Shown here piece by piece: positions 35,740 through 52,750 of a DNA stretch of 64,000 nucleotides. Origin of the DNA: Dromaius novaehollandiae (taxonomy: Eukaryota; Chordata; Aves; Casuariiformes; Dromaiidae); assembly GCF_036370855.1 (NCBI RefSeq), contig NC_088108.1, forward strand, positions 10,377,448-10,441,447. Direction: 5' to 3'. A program made the translations under genes and the position numbers. Position 1 is the first letter of the stretch. Every line of letters starts with the position of its first letter. The notes below the pieces were generated by a model. That model did not search any database. It was given only the letters and a program-made list of their open reading frames with translations, and had not been told where the DNA came from.

Positions 35740-37290
35740 TGCTGCTCCAAAGCCGGAGTGGTGTAAAGCGCCCTGCTCCGAGCAGGTGTGCGCTAGGCTG
35801 CCCAGAAACACGACACCGATGCCTCCGTGCCGCATCGCAGGCTGCAAACCGCAGCCGACAGCTGCTGCCAGGGCGAATGGAAAAGGGACGGAGCATGAGC
35901 ACGGGCGGACAGCGCAGCACCGAGCAGGACGGGGCCTGGCGGGCAGGGGAGAGACCACCGGGGAGGGCTGTCCTCCGCCTTGGAGCTGGGCGGTAGTGCC
36001 ACAAAACCAGGGGAGGGGGAAGCTCTGGAGGAAGCGTGATGGCCCGTGGCGCAGGGCGATGCTGTGCGAGCCCGCAGCTCAGGCCGCGGCAGGCCGGGTA
36101 CGGCAATAGCTGCAGGCCCGCGGTGAAGCCTGGAGACACACACCTCCCTTGTCCCTTGCGAGGAAGGGGCCCGTGACACGGCTTTGGCATGGAGGCAGAA
36201 CATAAAAACCTGCCCGGCCTGTGTGGGGCAGCCCTCGCCCCCCGGCTGGCAGAGCAGCCGATGTCTCCCAGCCAGGCCGCTGCCGGGATCGGGGCGGCTG
36301 GAGCCCGCTGGCGGGCATGGCCACGCCGGGATCGCGCTGACTGGGGCTGCGTGGCCTTGGGGCAGCGTGGGTTGCAGACAGGTATTTTTCTGGAGTCCCG
36401 CCTGCGCTTTTGGGGACGCGCTGGTGTTTGCGGGGAGCGGGCAGCGAGGGACGCGCCTCCGGCCCGCAGGGCTTCTCCGGGAAGCGTCGCGGTTAGCGAC
36501 AGGGACGCAGCAGTCTTGGGCAGTGCCCACGAGGATGCCCGGAGCTGCCTCGGCTCGTGGTGCCGTGGGGACACAGGTGGGAGCTGCTGCCAGGACGCGA
36601 CACGTGACTGGAGTTAGGGGAGCGCAAGGGGACGCGATCTGGGGAAAACGCCTGGCCGTGCTGAGGAGTGTGTTCACAGGCTCCGGAGGAGCCCAGGGGA
36701 TTTTTGTTTCTGGGCGGGAGCAGGGGAAGGCAAAGAGGCCAAGGCAGCTTCTGGAAACGGTATCGTGAACCATGAGGATGACTTCTACTGGCCTCAGAGC
36801 ATGGTGTGATGAAATGGTGCTTTCAAAGCCAGAGGACAGGCAGTCCGGTCGACTGCTGAGGCGTTTTGTGGCTAAAGCAGCAGAGCAAAGGGCGCTGGGT
36901 GCTGTGGTGGGAAGGCGCCTGGGGAGGAACTGCGTAGATGGGTTTGGGAGGACGCTCCCCTTCTTCTGATCTAGCCTCAGTGATCGCTGGCCAGAGATGG
37001 ACCCTGAAAGTGAGGACATGGGGGTTAAACTTGATGATGCTTAAAAAACGGTAGCTGCTGGACTCTGACTCTTCCCTTTTAGCCATCTGAGGTCTGGGCT
37101 GGTGGGATTGGTATTCCCTCTTCAACCAGGAGGAGGACAAGCATTTTGCTTCTACTAGAAGGTCTATTGAGGAAAAGACCCACAGGTGTGAAGGAGTTAG
37201 CAACCTCCGCCGGCGAGCCCGATGCCGGGGCGCTCTGCGGGGGCTGCGAAGGCAGAGCACACCAGCGGTGGCACTTTCTGAGGCTGGTAG
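35740..37290. other. Orphan GC-rich / CpG-island-like block, about 1.5 kb
   Basis: A sharp transition from AT-rich DNA ends at about 35740, and high G+C with frequent CpG continues to about 37290. This is the second largest such block here after the kinase promoter. Open frames run through it in several frames on both strands, the longest 408 codons on the minus strand (35793-37019). None has a recognisable domain, and the simultaneous openness shows that stop-codon depletion is the cause. It could be the promoter of an unannotated transcript or an intergenic orphan island. Confidence 0.6.
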
Positions 37291-39960
37291 ACACAGCGGT
37301 GACCTCTGTATAAATGCGGGTCTGCTGTTATTTTAGAAGAAACAGAGATGTAGACCTGGTAACCTAGCCAGCGCCAAAGCGCTCGCAGAATGAGGGAGCA
37401 AGCCTGCCCTTCCTGTAATGCTAATGTAAATGCTCCTTTTCAGGCATAAGCATGTGGCTGACCTCAAGTAAACGGACAAACTGTATTTTTATTGCTACAA
37501 AATGATGCAGAGTTTCCTGACAAAAGCAGCTTGGGCAGCTGGTCGGGTTTTTAATCACAGAGAAGATTCTGTGGTCTCTGAATGTTAATCCACAACTGTT
37601 TACAGACTTGTACTGTTATCGCAGGCATGTTAATTTTCTTGTGCAGGAGCTTAAAACTGTGTCTCTTAACACAATGTTATGATATATACTTATTAATTGT
37701 CAAACAAGAGTGTCCAGGAAAGTGACAGTTACAGATCTGGGGGATATGCAGTAACTTTTTTATATATATTACATAAGGTGATGTGAGCTATCCCCTACAG
37801 GAAACCAAGCGGCCTGGGGATAGATTTGCAGAAAATTTTATGATGTGGTTTTCTGGCTTTCAAGATATTGCTGATTTGTTTGTTTGAAAGAAAAAAAATT
37901 ACCACTGCTTTAAAGACTTGGTTGTAAGCTTTCATATTCAAATATCAGATGACTGCATTACCATTTTCCATCTTTTAAAGTTAACTGATGAAAAGGAAAA
38001 AGACAAGGAGGGCAGCCAGGGCACGGGATGGGACTCAAGGGGGTGCGTTTTCCACACCCAGCGGCGCTGCCGCCTGGGGTCTGACCCAGGCCACGTCGAC
38101 CATGTCTGCCCGGCCTACCGTAACCTGCGTGTGAGCAAGGATAACGGTCGTCCTTTTTTCCTCTCGCTCTTAGTGTGTGAGGTTTATGGGCTCATGGGCC
38201 AAAGTCCATCTATTACCTTAAAACCTAGAACTCAGCTTTTGGAAAGAAAAGGATTAAAAGTGAAAGTGGCTTTTTCCAAGCCTGTAAGAAGCTGCTCACA
38301 GAAACGAGGCCGTTGGAGTGACGCACCCTAGATCTGGTTTGCGGAAGACTCTGGACTTGCCGGATCTGCTTGGGATTGCTCACTCCATGACCTCCTAAAG
38401 TACTCAGCTAGATGAAAGCAGCTTTTGCTCTTTAAAGCAGTGTAAGCATGCAAACTGCTCAAAGGAGGTATGAGAGCTCAAGGAGTTAAGGACGCTTAAT
38501 TGGTTTATGGAGCTAAACTCCTTAAAGCACTTAAGCCGCTATAAAAAGGGAAGCTGGTTTAAATCCCCAATTCTCCCTGCTGGAAGTCTAAGCCCAAATT
38601 TGCTATGGGGTGCCCATTCGGGGCTCTGTTGAGACTCGCTTGCTGGAAAGCGGCCAGGCAGCTTCCAGAAGGGAGCGATTTCCAGGGTGGTGCCGAAGCG
38701 CGGTGGTGTGTGGTCAGGACATCTCCTTCACCAGCTGTTTTGGACTAGTGGAGCAGTCCATGAGGGGCCGTTGAAAGCAGCTGTGATTGGGGAAGTCTGA
38801 GCATCTCTTTCACTTGCCCTCGGAGGCAGAAAGCAAGAGACCCAGGAGGAGTGGAAACCAACCAGTCTGTCCAAGTGTGGTGCCTTTATTTCTACTTTGC
38901 TTTTTTTGTTTAGTTTCTGCTTCAGCTGCTGGTTCTCATTATATCTCTTGTGATTCAAGTGCCTGCTATTTTCTCCTTAGGAGAAAATATATAGTCACCT
39001 CTCTTTAATAAGGTAAGAGCTTTAGCTCTTCAAGATGGGCACAGTAAGACGTTTTGGCCTTAAGTTGTTAGTTTTTGTGCCACTTCCTTGCGCTGAATCC
39101 AAATTCTCAGCGTGTTTTTAATAACATGCAGAGCAGAAATGGAGCTGGCGTTCCAGGGTCCATCTCACTGAAGCTGTAGGCGAGGTGCAGCCCCTTCCCC
39201 AGTCCATCTTCCCTGCTTGTGCAGCCGTGCCGTGCCGTGTTTACAGTGCTGGCGCGGGAAGGGGGGTCCACGCCATAGTCCCCTGCGTGCGGCCTGAGGG
39301 TGCACCTAACTGAGCGTGTACTGGTGTTAAGATCAATGTGTTTAAAGGGTTTGGGTTACCAGACCATCCATGTTATACAGGACAGCCCTCGCCACAGGCT
39401 ATCACGCTGCCTCTTTGTGCAAACGAAGCAGCGATTGTGTTGCATTTGTTTCCAGGTTATCAACAGAAATGCTGAATACGCCCTGTCTAGGACCACTGCC
39501 ATGAACGCGTTCGCTACCCACAAAACTTCCATGACGAAATATCTGCGAATGACTGGCAGATTCCTCCAGTTCCTCCCGAGCCACTGAACAACTTTGTCTG
39601 ATTTAATTTTTAAAATGTTTGCAGTCTCAGCTGACAGCTGCACAGTGCAGTAGCGGTGTCAAGGCAAATGCAGCTACCCACTGCTTCCCCATATAGACCG
39701 TAAAACTGGGCGCACAGTGAAAATACTGGCAGCCCTTTAAGAGCGCTATTATCAGACAGAGCACGATGATACAGACACAGTTGAAACTTGGCTGGAAGTG
39801 ATATGCTGGCTATTAATATACAAAGATAGAGAATGTTTAGATAGGACTGGCAAGGCTATACAGGAAAAGGCATAGACATATTCATGAGTTAGTGTTGGAA
39901 GAGGACACTATTGCTCTAGGCTCAAATGAGATTCCCTTTGACTTTCCCATCCAGCATTTC

Positions 39961-39981
39961 AAAAAAAAAAAAAAAAAAAAA
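39961..39981. repeat. Poly(A) run, 21 A, followed by A/C-rich sequence
   Basis: A21 is followed by an A/C-rich tract (CCCAACAACAAAACCCAAAA and on to about 40030). No retrocopy body is recognised upstream. Confidence 0.9.
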
Positions 39982-42586
39982 CCCAACAACAAAACCCAAA
40001 AACCTCCTCCCAAAAAACACCCAAAAAAGCAGTAGGCAACGTCCCAAAGACAGAGCAACAGCTCCCTTGAGGAAAAGAGGAGGATTGAAAAGGCTCAGGC
40101 ACTGCACTAGGGCATCAAAGTGTGTTTGAAATGTTCAAAGTTGACAAAGTACTGAGAAGAAAACAGCTTGGAACGCAACAGAAATATGAGTGAGAATAGA
40201 GGCGACTTTCCTGAAGATGTTTAACAGGCCACAGAGGCCAGTTTTTGTTCCAAAGGGCTGGATGAGGGCTCATAAACTGCAGTTCCTCTTTTACATATTT
40301 TTCCCCTAAGAAAAGGAGAAGTCAGCGGCTTGGGAACTGCAGATGTGTAAGTGGGACTTAAACAATGAGATAGACTTTTTGTTTGTGGCTAAAGGCAAGC
40401 TTAAAGTTGTGTAATTTTGTGAGGCACAGGTTAGGCTTGCAACAGGACTGAGAAAATCTGTTTAATTTACTGAGAAAGTAACCAGACTGGCACATGACAT
40501 TAAAAAAACAGGACAAAGCTATTTTTTTTTAAGCACGTTGGCAGTCATCCCTGCATTGGAATTTGCCTTTTTGGAGGGGGTGGGGAAGGTGGGGGCCAGA
40601 CACAAACCCAACGCCCTGTGTCCATTTCTTTTCAAAACTAAAATGACATTTATCTCACATTTCCTCCAAACCATGGGTGATTCAGATATAAGTTCCTTCT
40701 TAGCTAACCATCAAACTTCAGCGGTCTGGATAAAAAGGAACTCTGATCTGAGTCATCCAAGGGTAGCATTTGCCTGGCAAAACCATGCCTACAAGTTAGT
40801 TTTTTTTAAAGTCAAAAATCTCTGTCTGTCAGAAAAGATACCGCAACTTGTCTGGAATTCACAGAAGAAATTGGTTGTGTGCCACATAATGTTTTGACTG
40901 ATAAATTTAATGTGGTAGCAATGAAACTGTGCTATGTCAGTTTTCTTTGTATTTGGATTTTATTACTAACAAATCCGCCTGTGAAGAGGCAGCAGCTATT
41001 TTTTCCCAGAATTGCATCTGTTTCAGAGAGCAGACAGATGTTGGGCTGAAATTCATTATGGTATTCATAAAATCCATTGGGATCTGATGACCTAGTAACA
41101 TATAGCTACTGTTCCTTGCAAAGCATTTAAAACGGTTGCCACTTTGAATGGATCCCTGCAGAAATAACTTTGCTAATCATCCTAGAGGAGGGAAGTGAAA
41201 AACCTCTAGGTAGGCAGATACCTGCTTTAATGGTAATATACTGTAATACAAACAGTAATATAAAATTTGAGTTCAATTTATTTCAAAAAATCATCTTGTT
41301 CTTTTGCAAAATTTGCAAGCCAGGCCTTTAGGCACAGGTATTATCATAGATACCATGTTGGTATTCAGACATAGGCATATACTCAAAGTGGAATACCCAC
41401 TGGAATAGGAAAGAAAATAAAATCAAAGTAGGAAAAGTTTTAATGGGAGAAAGCATAGTGGAAGCAGCTTTCACACAAGGAAGCAGTTATTTGTGTGATT
41501 CCTGTGTTACTGCAGAAAATCACAACCAGTTATTTGGACTGAGAGTCCAAAAGACAGAAATGCAAAATAGCATTAGTCCAGAAAGAGAAAATAAGACTCT
41601 TCTCACTGCAAAGATTTGCTTGGCCGTTGGCTGGGCCAGCAGGGAAGTGTACTGGGCTTAAAGGAAACAGGAAACGTCCAGCGGTGGAGTGTTACTTGAG
41701 AGAGGGTGAATTGCTGCACTGAAACAATACCATGAAGTCATGGGTCACGCAGTAAGAGAGAGGGTTATCAGTCCAGTAAGGAAGGGGTTTCTCGTGCTCT
41801 TTCTGTACGAGCGCACTGGGGGGGCACAGGGCTCAGGCATGCCTGTTGGTATGTAATTGAAAAGACCATTAATTTCTGGAGCAGCCCCAGTGAGCAGTGT
41901 TCTGACCAGTGCAAGGTTTGTGGGAGACCTGTATTTTAAATTTTACCCTGGGAAACGAACTGGACATCCTGGCTGTGATTACAGTAGTAAGAGGCACTTT
42001 TTCCAACTTGCCTGTCCATTCAGGAATCATTTGGAAAGGAAGCTGTTTGGGCTCATTTTGGATATCCTGTGAAACTAAACTATCACGGCTGCCAGGAACT
42101 GAAAAAAATTATTTATTTAATTTTTTAAGAGCTGAAAACTACTGTATGTGCTACCGAGAATTGTATGGGAAATGACTGCTTTGTTTTGTTTGTCTGGATT
42201 TCTGGTATTCCCAATTTACTAAAGGTGGTAACCCTGTCTCTCAGTACCAACACCAGCAAGCTCTGTGAAGTGTAAACCTGAAGACGGATTTAGGTTTAAA
42301 TATTGCTTTCTGGCCCAATCCTAATATGTTTGGAACAAAGTTTAACAGTGGAATTTTCTTTAGTTCAAATAGAAGAAAGCATGAGAAATATTCAGTGTCT
42401 GATCCAAAAATCCACTGAAAACAAAGACATCCTCCTGATCTCAAAGAGCTGCAGGGATGGTCACAGAAATACTGAAGTATAAAGCGGATGGAGCTTCAGT
42501 GGGGTTTGTTTGCTTGTTTGCTTTAAAGTCTTTTAACTAATTGTGGAATCGGAGTTACTGGGTGTCTGTGGCCTGAAACCTAAATT

Positions 42587-42602
42587 CCCCCCCCCCCCCC
42601 CC
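42587..42602. repeat. Poly(C) run, 16 C
   Basis: Uninterrupted run of 16 C between AT-rich flanks. Simple sequence whose exact length is uncertain. Confidence 0.9.
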
Positions 42603-45600
42603 ACTGCAATCCAAAGATTTTTTGCAGCAGCAGCTGAGATAAATTGTACCAGTATTTTCAAAGGTGTCACCTGATGAAACGATTCTCGGCTTTTCTGTGT
42701 TCCTCAAATAGTCCTCATTCAGCACGTTGTGTGAATGCTGCCATTCAGGCTGCACAAAGCTAGCATGAAGACGTTTCCAGGCTCTCTGCAACCCTGTACA
42801 GTTTTGGCAGTGTGCAATCCTGTTCCCGACAGCCTACCGAAGTCACCCGTGGCAAGAAACCATACTATAATTAGAAATGGAAAGGGAAAACTTTAAAGTT
42901 AGTGGCTGGCCTACTTAATCAAGATTTTCAGCAGCAGAGATTTTGTACCCCAGGACTTCACAAAAAAACATTAGTAACAATAAATCACTTCCAGAATGAC
43001 GCCGTAAAGAGGAATGATTCAAGCGGCAGCCAAGAGACCCTGTTGATGGATGGGTGTTGGGTTTAATACGATGCTGGCTGTTGCCACCCACTGACTTTCC
43101 TGTATCAGCAGATAACAGATGTTTGGTTTTGGTGCAACCAAATGAGGACAAAGTGGTTGCTGAAACATTAGGTAGGCAAAAAGACTGGCCTTCCTTGCTG
43201 AGCAATCAGGACAGAGCTTATGGCACTACTGGGAGGTGTGTGTGGAGGTGAAATCTGTAATTACCAGGAGATTTTATAGGCTTTGGTGTCACTTCATTGC
43301 TTCTCAGCTAAGAGCTGTGCCCTACAGAAACATTGAAGAGAGATCTAAAATCTTCAGTTCATATAAAAAACAAACATCATGGGGAATTTTATGAAGGACT
43401 CTTACTCTGGAAGCAAGGTGCTGGTGTCTGAGCCCTAGACGCTGCATCAACCGCGGTGCAGACACCTCTTGCATTGGCAGAACACAATTTCTTTACAGAA
43501 GGTCAGAAACTTTCCAGCAAAATAAAGCTCTCGGGGAATGTTTCAGTGCCAGGGAAAGCTGGTATGTACAGGGATCCTGTTTTCCTCTGGCGCGAGCGCT
43601 CAGGTACCGTTGCAGAGAGCATGGTTCGGAGTCGGGGGGAGGCAGGCATGCCGGGGCTGGGCTCTGGCTCTTGGCCACAAAGCTGAGAGCCAGGAAGCTC
43701 GAAGCAGGATTTGCCTCCTCGCTCTATAGCAGGGAGCCTAACTTGTGCCTCAGGGCTCCCGAGCTTCTGATGTAGAGCTGGGATTTGGATCCCGAACATG
43801 CTGGGAAGGACACGGAGGGAGGCTGGCTCCGGAGCCGCCAACGTGGCATGGGCTGCGGAGCCTTGCTGTTCCCGCGGCCATGGAAGTGGCAGGAACATCC
43901 ACTTCCCACAGCAGCAGCAGCAGGGGTACAATTTCACAGAGCAGATCCTGTGTGCCTGAGTGTTTTCTGAATGATAATTTCTCTGAATTTACAGTCCAGA
44001 GAACCAAGAAATGTTGCAAAGAGTCAGTTTGTCTAATTCAGACTGAAACCAAAGTTTAAGAAGCTGATTATTTCCTGCAAACAGGAAATCCTGTTCTGTT
44101 GTGGGTTATCTTTTTTTTATTGTTTTTCTGCCAGCTTCACGTTAGCTCACACCTGTAGCCAAGCTCCCGGCGTAAACAAGGCTAAGAGAAGCAAACCAGC
44201 ATGTCAATTCAAGCCTCAGCTTTAAACACTCTCTTCCTTTACCGGGTGTCACATCTGGCTGTGGCAATTAGTATTAGTAGCATCATTATGGGCCCAAATC
44301 AGGGAGTTCAGTGGGAGCTTCTGCAGAGAGAGGGGCTCGGGATTAGCCCCATGCTTCTGGGGTACAATGGCATTGCCTTTGCTGAAACAGAGGAAGTTCT
44401 TCCCCCTCCGTGCGTGCCCTTCCCTCCTAACGCAAAACATCCTCCGTGTACGGGTAGGTGCTCGAAAGGGTTTGTGCTCAGGTCGGTGGTCGCTGGATTT
44501 GGCTGTGGTGGTCTGGCTATAGCTGTCGGAGAGAAAAGCCTCAGAACAGCATGTAGTTATCTGTTGTGGTTTTTAAATTTTCTGTTACAGATCTGCTGTA
44601 GTATCAGTGACAAACGCGGCGGCTGCTCCTGTTCGCCCTGCAAGGCCGTGACGGGGACGAGGTGCACTGCCTTCCCCGGCGGCAGCCGCGAGGAGCCGCT
44701 CCGCCCGCAACGGTGCAGTGCCGCTGGCGCGCGCCTCGGTCCACCGAACCTTCACCGGCGGCGGGGTTTGATGGAGAGAAGACAACGAAGGGCAGTGATA
44801 AAAGCATGTAACAAAGACACACTGAGACATGCCTGCAAAAATATTACAAGTCATGTTGTGCTTTTAAAACTATCATATCATTTTGGGGGGGAGAGCTTGT
44901 TGCCGAGTGGAAACGAAGCCAGACGCATGCACAAGGGCTGCATGGGTGCAGCCATGCCCTTCGGGTGTGCAAGCAGCAGCAGCAGCAGGCCCAGGCGCGG
45001 GGGAGCAGCGACTCCCTCCCGCACATGCTTCGCTTGTGCCTTGGTGAAGCAGTACAAATGATTCGCACTGTAGTGACTTTTAATTTGGATTTTACTTTGC
45101 AGCCACTAGTTTTCTCCCCAGTGCCCCAATGTCATTCCAATATTTTTGGCCTGCTACCTCCCTTTTGCAATACCTTGCTGCCAAAGTAGCCTGATGCTGG
45201 GCTGAGCGATGGAGCTTTGCACGGTGGGTTGAGAGGGACCTTGCATGGGTCCTTCCTGTGCACCAGGCAGTGCAGATTTCAGCCAGGTGGTGCTGAGCTG
45301 TGCCGGGAGCGGTACAAGCAGGGAACAAGCAAGCCGTGGTCCTGCCCCAAAGGGTTACAATCCGGGGAGTAGCACTCCTTCCTGAGATTTTGTGTACGGA
45401 AATCAGAAAAACGGCCACTGTTGGTGTGGTTGCAGGACCAGTCTGTGAAACATCTTCAGCCACACGATAGCCAACGCAAGTGTGGCGTTTAGCTACAATG
45501 AAAGCAGGATCAGGTCCTTCCACGTGCTTAGTGGCTGGGGTAGGGAGACAGGGAGCACTGTAAATTATTGCTATTCTCGCTAGCCATTTATAGAAGCTCT

Positions 45601-47053
45601 TACACAACAGTGCGTTTGTGAAAGGCTGTGCAAAGTTGTGTTAAACCATTCCCTGTTCCCAAAGAGGTTGTTGTCAAAGAAAGGATCTGACAAAGCAGCA
45701 GTTATCACACAGAAAGGTTGGACCAGGGAGGTCAGCAAAGCAAGCAGGACTAATTTAAGCGAAGGATCCTGTGAAGACGGAGGACGGAGTGGGAGAGGGG
45801 GTATTTGGTGGACAAGCACCATGAGTTTCGCGCCAGTTCCCCACAGGGAAGCAGGAAGGAAGCTGGAAGTGGCGGGAGACAAAGGACAACTCAGAGGTTA
45901 GGGAAGAGATAAAGGGGGATTGTGAGAAATAACAGGAGCATAAAGGCTAGTGATGGATTTATGTATGGCAGGAAGGCCATAATGGGCAGCAGCGCTGTGG
46001 TTTGGCCGCGTGGGGCTGATGGGAAGGTGACGCGAGGGCCAGGATTTTCCAGCCAGTGCCCCGGGGAGCAGGGGCGGTGGCGGGGTGCTGGGGCAGCGTG
46101 TGGTCACCGCGTGCTGACTTCTGCAGATGGCACGTGTAGCTGCAATATGTATGTTCAGTTCTTCAGAAAAACCCTTACGCTTTATTGCAGCAACCAGCCT
46201 CGAATCTGTCACTGCGCATCAATGCGTTGGCGTCCAGATGAACAGGGAGCGTGCAGCCGGGGCCGCTGTAGCACTTGATGCACCCAGCATGGGCTATTAG
46301 GAAAGAATATTTTGAAGTCGAATGACGCATCAGTGTGTCTTGTCAAGGAAATTGCCAAATGCCTTTATTACGACACTGTGTCACACAGCTGTTGGCATTG
46401 CACTCACCACGGTGTGCTAATAGGCACGGAAAATGCTGTGGCCATTTCGACTTGATTTCATGTCTACGGTTGTAAAAATACTGATTCCGCATTTTGGCCC
46501 CTTTGCTCGCTTTTGCTGCGTGAGGATGATGTTCTGGCCAGGACCCTGGTTCTGAGGCTCACGGGAGAGTGTTGAAGGACTCCGTCTCAGTCATCTGTAT
46601 TTCCATTGATTTTTTTGGTCTTTAAATATGAGACCCAAAATTACCCACAAGCCCTTCCATTCCACTACACTGCAGTTGCACATTATGTTCTCTCCACACT
46701 CATAATGACAGGGCAAGAGAGACCGTAATGGGCAGCAGAGTTTATAATAACATGCCCCGGTCTCTAAACAAGCGGTAATGCTGTAGGCAGGCTCGCCACA
46801 TGTATTTTTTGCCATCCCGATCCGCAGCGTTACGGATTCATCTCTGCCGGCTCCCCGGGCATGTGGGACGCGGCGCAGGGCCCATTTGGGGAGGGGGGTG
46901 TCCTTGCACCTGGGGAGCCCCGTCCGGCCGCGGGGCTGGGACTGCTCCTGGCCGGGGCGGCACTGAGCACTGCTGCAGTGGTGCTGTCACCTGCGTGCGG
47001 GCCCGTCCGTGAGGCCTGTCCCTTAGGGAACAGGGCCATGGGTGTGCGGGGGG

Positions 47054-47104
47054 GTGTGTGTGCGTGCATGTGTGTGTGTGTGTGTTTGTGCACGTGTGTG
47101 TGTT
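47054..47104. repeat. Interrupted (TG)n microsatellite
   Basis: TG repeats interrupted by CGTGCA, TT and CAC, just 5' of the kinase CpG island. It is preceded by a G-rich stretch. Confidence 0.85.
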
Positions 47105-47900
47105 GGAGGGGTTTACAAAAGTTGGAATGATCATTTTTGTTACTGGTTACCTGAAATGAGGACAGGCCTGGATTACTGTCTTTGTAGTGCTCTGAGATAC
47201 CCTTTCATGACATATTAAGAGCCATAGATCAAAGGTATCTTTCTACATGTATTTTTTAGAAATAGACCCCAGAGTATGTGCTTCCATTTATATCTTTTAT
47301 GTGATTTTTTTTTAATTTTTGGAAGTCCCGTCCATGCAGCTCCCTCCAGCCCTGCGCCGTGCCCGGGAGAGGTGCGGGGACCTCCCGGCCCGGGGCGGGG
47401 GCTTGGGGACGCCCCGTGCGCGCCGATGCCTGCCCCGTTTACCCGCGGCGGGCTGCGCGCTGCGGAGGGCCCCCGCCGCCTGCCCACGACACGGCGCGGG
47501 GCAGCGAGGCGGGCGCGGCGCTCCGCAGCGGGGCCGCACCGGCGGCAGCAGGGCCGAGCTGTCACCCGCCACCGCCCGGGGCCGGCGCTGCCACGCGCCT
47601 CGCGCTGCCCCCGCGGACCGGCGCGCGTGTGCGTGGGCGCGCGCGGGGCCGCTCCGCGCAGGTGCCCGCGGAGCCCCGCGGCCGGCCGGGCCCCCCCGCG
47701 GGCACGTCACTTCCTTGCAAACTTTTCCCGAGGAAATGTCTGCGCCGGAGTTGCCGCCGGGCGCCGGGCGCGGGGGCCGCCTGCGCGCGCGCTGAGCGGG
47801 GCGCTTCCCGGGCATGCCCGCGCGGCGCGGCGCGGCGCCGGCTGAGCGCGCACCGTTAGCTCGGCGGGGCGGACGCGGGGTGCGCCCGGCCCGCGCGGGG

Positions 47901-47921
47901 GCGGCGGCGGCGGCGGCGGCG
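47901..47921 (+). repeat. (GCG)7 trinucleotide run in kinase 5' leader
   Basis: Seven tandem GCG units followed by more G lie about 40 bases before the start codon, probably in the 5' UTR. Such runs are length-variable and form stable RNA structure. Confidence 0.85.
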
Positions 47922-47961
47922 GGGGGCGCCCGCGGCTCCGCGGCGCTGCGCTGCGCCGGCC

Positions 47962-48018
47962 ATGGCCCGGGACTACGCGGCGCGGAGCCTGGACGGCATC
48001 GACCTGGCGGCGCTGCGG
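47962..48018 (+). CDS. NRK: NRK-type GCK-IV kinase, coding exon 1
   Basis: This is the N-terminus of a Ste20-family germinal-centre kinase, subgroup IV (MAP4K4, TNIK, MINK1, NRK), serine/threonine kinases that act on JNK and cytoskeletal signalling. The 19 codons read MARDYAARSLDGIDLAALR, matching the family start pattern of SL-x-x-IDL-x-x-LR before the kinase domain. The ATG is in strong context (GGCCATGG) inside a CpG island, and the exon ends in a consensus donor CGG|GTAAGC in phase 0. Joined to 52670-52735 it continues without a break into DPAGIFEL. The gene lies about 23 kb downstream of IL1RAPL2 in the same orientation, as NRK does on the human X, so NRK is favoured. By sequence alone it resembles TNIK or MINK1 as closely. 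Confidence 0.82.

Positions 48019-52750
<4,732 letters not shown>

Larger units (their letters stand above)
37300..47320. other. Intergenic region upstream of the kinase promoter; no gene recognised
   Basis: Apart from simple repeats listed separately, this holds GC-rich patches at about 38010-38120, 43540-43960, 44610-45030, 46000-46130 and 46820-47040. A 286-codon + strand frame at 44201-45061 is longer than its neighbours but has no recognisable domain. Other frames are short. No transposon with coding capacity is seen. Confidence 0.55.

Noticed and set aside
35353..35766. 137-codon + strand frame
   Set aside because: Lysine/asparagine-rich translation of A-rich DNA with no domain and no splice or promoter context.
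35793..37019. 408-codon minus-strand open frame as a protein gene
   Set aside because: It lies wholly in a GC-rich block where several frames on both strands are open at once. There is no recognisable domain, signal or homologue; stop-codon depletion explains it. Kept only as part of a finding about the CpG block.
39300..39643. Overlapping 95-codon frames on both strands as a possible old transposase
   Set aside because: I could not match the translation to hAT, mariner or any other transposase signature, and there are no terminal repeats.
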